This document shows, piece by piece, positions 5,678-7,659 of a DNA stretch of 7,659 bases. The translations under genes were made by a program, and so were the position numbers. Position 1 is the stretch's first letter, and each line of letters begins with the position of its first letter. The DNA lies in assembly GCA_021204885.1 (NCBI GenBank), contig JAJPYP010000050.1, forward strand, positions 1-7,659, given 5' to 3'. Under the pieces are notes generated by a model. The model was not told where the DNA came from. It was given only the letters and a program-made list of their open reading frames with translations, and searched no databases. This DNA comes from Prevotellaceae bacterium. GTDB taxonomy: Bacteria; Bacteroidota; Bacteroidia; Bacteroidales; Bacteroidaceae.

Positions 5678-6364
5678 TCATTTTAGTTTGGCTATCACGG
5701 TTTGGTTGCCCACGGTGGGCTGCCCCATCTCTACCAGCACCTCGGTGCCCACAGGCAGGTAAAGGTCCACGCGCGAACCGAACTTGATGAAGCCCATGTG
5801 CTCGTCGATGAAGCAATCATCGCCCGCCTCGGCGTAGGTGACGATGCGCCGTGCCATGGCGCCGGCTATCTGGCGTGCCATGATTTCCACCCCGTCGGGG
5901 GTCTCTATGATGACGGTGGAACGCTCGTTGTCGGTGCTGGCCTTGGGCAGCCACGCCTTCAGAAAGCGGCCGTTCTGGTGGGACACGGTCTTGACACTGC
6001 CCTCTACGGGATACCAGTTGGCATGCACGTTGAGCACGCCCATGAAGATGGATATCATGAGCCGGCGGTCGTGGAAGTATTCGTGCTCGTCGACCTCTTC
6101 CAAGACCACCACCTTGCCGTCGGCAGGGGCCACGACCACCTTATCGGTGCTCTCTCCGGGGAAGTGGCGCACGGGGCAACGGAAGAAGTTCACCAAGACG
6201 GCGTAAATGAAGAGGCTCAACAAGGCCACCACATAAAAAAGGGGCATGCACCCTACGTGAAAAAGGCAAATATTCAGGCCTATGAGCAACAGGAGGCTGG
6301 CATAGAGCGTGTGCGAACCTTCGCGGTGAATACGTATCGGTTTTATCTTCTTCAATCGAACCAT
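5678..6364 (-). CDS. psd: Phosphatidylserine decarboxylase, short form
   Basis: Psd removes CO2 from phosphatidylserine to give phosphatidylethanolamine at the inner membrane. The 228-residue protein is of the short type common in Bacteroidetes, which cuts itself between Gly196 and Ser197 in FGS; Ser197 becomes the pyruvoyl group. Conserved ADG (Asp82) and NVHANW (His114) fit the self-processing triad with Ser197. The N-terminus [16 protein letters not shown] is typical of the family, and two hydrophobic helices (about 20-38 and 41-60) anchor it. The large beta chain would be residues 1-196 and the small alpha chain 197-228. psd is the first gene of psd-pssA-DUF4834, with a good promoter 38 bases upstream, divergent from dnaE. 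Confidence 0.93.
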   Translation of the reverse strand: MVRLKKIKPIRIHREGSHTLYASLLLLIGLNICLFHVGCMPLFYVVALLSLFIYAVLVNFFRCPVRHFPGESTDKVVVAPADGKVVVLEEVDEHEYFHDRRLMISIFMGVLNVHANWYPVEGSVKTVSHQNGRFLKAWLPKASTDNERSTVIIETPDGVEIMARQIAGAMARRIVTYAEAGDDCFIDEHMGFIKFGSRVDLYLPVGTEVLVEMGQPTVGNQTVIAKLK

Positions 6365-6401
6365 CTGTTCCGTTTCCCCCGTTTTTAGGGAAAATCAACT
6401 G

Positions 6402-6433
6402 CAAAAATAGGGTTAATTTGAATATCGAGCAAA
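6402..6433 (-). promoter_or_regulatory. Promoter of psd-pssA-DUF4834
   Basis: On the minus strand TTTG (6433-6430) and TATTTTTG (6409-6402) are separated by 20 bases, a full match to the Bacteroidetes TTTG / TAnnTTTG promoter. The start codon of psd is 37 bases beyond. This is the best promoter match in the window. Confidence 0.7.
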
Positions 6434-6475
6434 GAATTGGAAGAGATTTGTTCCTGTTGATAACTTTTTAGGCGA

Positions 6476-6483
6476 TAATTTTG
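6476..6483 (+). promoter_or_regulatory. -7 box of dnaE
   Basis: TAATTTTG matches TAnnTTTG and stands 26 bases before ATG 6510 and 56 before ATG 6540. No TTTG lies at the standard -33 distance; GTTG at 6456-6459 is 16 bases upstream and TTTG at 6447-6450 is 25, so the -33 part is unclear. Confidence 0.5.
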
Positions 6484-6539
6484 CGGGAAATGGCAGACAC
6501 CTTACCTTTATGCACCCAAACGGGAAGAAAAAAGCATCT

Positions 6540-7659
6540 ATGCAAGATTTTGTCCATTTACATGTCCATACGCAATATTCGCTCTTGGACGGCCAGGCCA
6601 GCGTGAGCCGCTTGGTAGACAAGGCCATCCAAGACGGCATGCGGGGAATTGCGGTGACCGACCATGGCAACATGTTCGGCATCAAGGAGTTTACCAACTA
6701 CGTGGAGAAGAAGAACGGCAAGGTGAAGGCCGAGATAAAGGAGTTGGAGAAGCGGTTGGCCGGCATGGAGGGCGCGGACACGGCGGGCGAAGAGGCGGCC
6801 GCCGCCTTGACCGGGTGCCGGGAAGCGTTGGCCCTTGCCCGGGGCAAGCTGTTCAAGCCCATCATAGGTTGCGAGATGTATGTGGCGCGGCGCGGCATGG
6901 CCGTCAAGGAGGGCAAGGCCGACCAGAGCGGCTGGCACCTCGTGGTGCTGGCCAAGAACTTGCAAGGCTACCACAACTTGGTGAAGTTAGTGTCGCACGC
7001 ATGGACGGAAGGGTACTACATGCGCCCGCGTACCGACCGCACGGAATTAGCCAAATACCATGAGGGACTTATCGTATGCTCGGCCTGTTTAGGCGGGGAG
7101 CTTCCCAAGAAGATCGTGGCGGGGCAGTGGAAGGAGGCCGAGGAGACCATACGCTGGTACAAGGAGCTCTTCGGCGAGGACTACTACTTGGAGTTGCAAC
7201 GCCACAAGGCCACCGTGCCACGGGCCAACCACGAGGTATGGCCGTTGCAGCAAACGGTGAACGCCAAGCTCTTGGAATATGCCAAGAAATACGGCATAAA
7301 GTTAGTGTGCACCAACGACGTGCATTTCGTGGACGAGGAGGATGCCGAAGCGCACGACCGCCTCATCTGCCTGAGCCTGAACAAGGACTTGGACGACCCC
7401 ACACGCGCCATGCTCTACACCAAGCAGGAGTGGATGAAGACCAAGGAGGAGATGAACCGCCTCTTTGCCGACGTGCCCGAGGCGCTGGCCGGCACGGTGG
7501 AGATATTAGATAAGGTGGAGTGCTACTCCATAGACCACGCGCCCATCATGCCCACCTTCCCCATCCCCGAATCATTCGGCACGGAAGCGGAGTATAGGAA
7601 GCGCTTCACCGAGCAAGACCTCTTCGACGAGTTCACGCGCGACGAGAACGGCAAGGTGG
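6540..7659 (+). CDS. dnaE: DNA polymerase III alpha subunit, N-terminal part
   Basis: DnaE is the replicative polymerase subunit. The gene runs off the right edge, so only the first 373 residues are seen, covering the PHP domain and the beginning of the polymerase region. PHP metal-binding residues look intact: HLHVHT (His6, His8, His10), TDHGNM (Asp41, His42), Glu112, WHLVV (His133), YLEL (Glu218) and TNDVHF (Asp260, His262). In E. coli DnaE several of these are lost, so the domain here may keep metal-dependent nuclease (proofreading) activity; that is inference. Residues about 57-105 are a charged, helical insert (KVKAEIKELEKRL onwards) before KPIIGCEMYV, seen in other Bacteroidetes DnaE proteins from memory. 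I chose 6540 because MQDFVHLHVHTQYSLLDG is the usual beginning; ATG 6510 in the same frame would add ten basic residues (MHPNGKKKAS). Confidence 0.93.
   Translation, partial: MQDFVHLHVHTQYSLLDGQASVSRLVDKAIQDGMRGIAVTDHGNMFGIKEFTNYVEKKNGKVKAEIKELEKRLAGMEGADTAGEEAAAALTGCREALALARGKLFKPIIGCEMYVARRGMAVKEGKADQSGWHLVVLAKNLQGYHNLVKLVSHAWTEGYYMRPRTDRTELAKYHEGLIVCSACLGGELPKKIVAGQWKEAEETIRWYKELFGEDYYLELQRHKATVPRANHEVWPLQQTVNAKLLEYAKKYGIKLVCTNDVHFVDEEDAEAHDRLICLSLNKDLDDPTRAMLYTKQEWMKTKEEMNRLFADVPEALAGTVEILDKVECYSIDHAPIMPTFPIPESFGTEAEYRKRFTEQDLFDEFTRDENGKV

Noticed and set aside
5702..6388. Open frame of 228 codons opposite psd
   Set aside because: Psd is identified by its FGS site and other motifs; the other strand is a shadow.
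1..7659. CRISPR arrays, tRNA or rRNA genes, transposases, toxin-antitoxin or other defence genes
   Set aside because: No repeat-spacer pattern, no tRNA-like arms or rRNA sequence, and no transposase or integrase motif was found. The small ribbon-helix-helix-like protein has no toxin partner: its neighbours are tadA and yraN.

Overview
The window looks like chromosomal DNA from a GC-rich member of Bacteroidales (Bacteroidota), perhaps Prevotellaceae. The reasons are promoters of the TAnnTTTG type, a BACON-domain metalloprotease lipoprotein, a DUF4834 membrane protein, a decayed DUF4143-type ATPase, and a psd-pssA pair divergent from dnaE. The genus is an inference; no rRNA or other marker is present to fix it.

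Left part (1 to about 1276) is decayed. It holds the end of an unrecognised charged-tail protein split by a frameshift, a stretch of about 23 codons on the minus strand that resembles an RND efflux permease, and a pair of 24-bp direct repeats next to a promoter. After these comes an AAA ATPase/DUF4143 gene whose ATP-binding core has been deleted with a frameshift. No complete gene is seen here.

Middle part (1343 to 3859, minus strand) carries, in transcription order, yraN (UPF0102), birA (biotin protein ligase) and a secreted zinc metalloprotease lipoprotein. yraN and birA look co-transcribed. The protease seems to have its own promoter beginning at the end of birA. Divergent from yraN is a plus-strand pair (3943 to 4659): a small ribbon-helix-helix-like protein and tadA, the tRNA adenosine deaminase.

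Right part (4672 to 6364, minus strand) is a compact operon psd-pssA-DUF4834. PssA makes phosphatidylserine and Psd decarboxylates it to phosphatidylethanolamine, so the operon supplies the main zwitterionic membrane lipid; the DUF4834 protein is a small membrane protein of unknown role carried with them. Divergent from psd, dnaE (DNA polymerase III alpha subunit) starts at about 6540 and runs off the right edge.

Most of the window is housekeeping. I see no convincing undescribed system. The points most worth checking are the decayed left end, the repeat pair over a promoter, the possibly leaderless regulator gene between yraN and tadA, and the uncharacterised DUF4834 protein tied to phospholipid synthesis.
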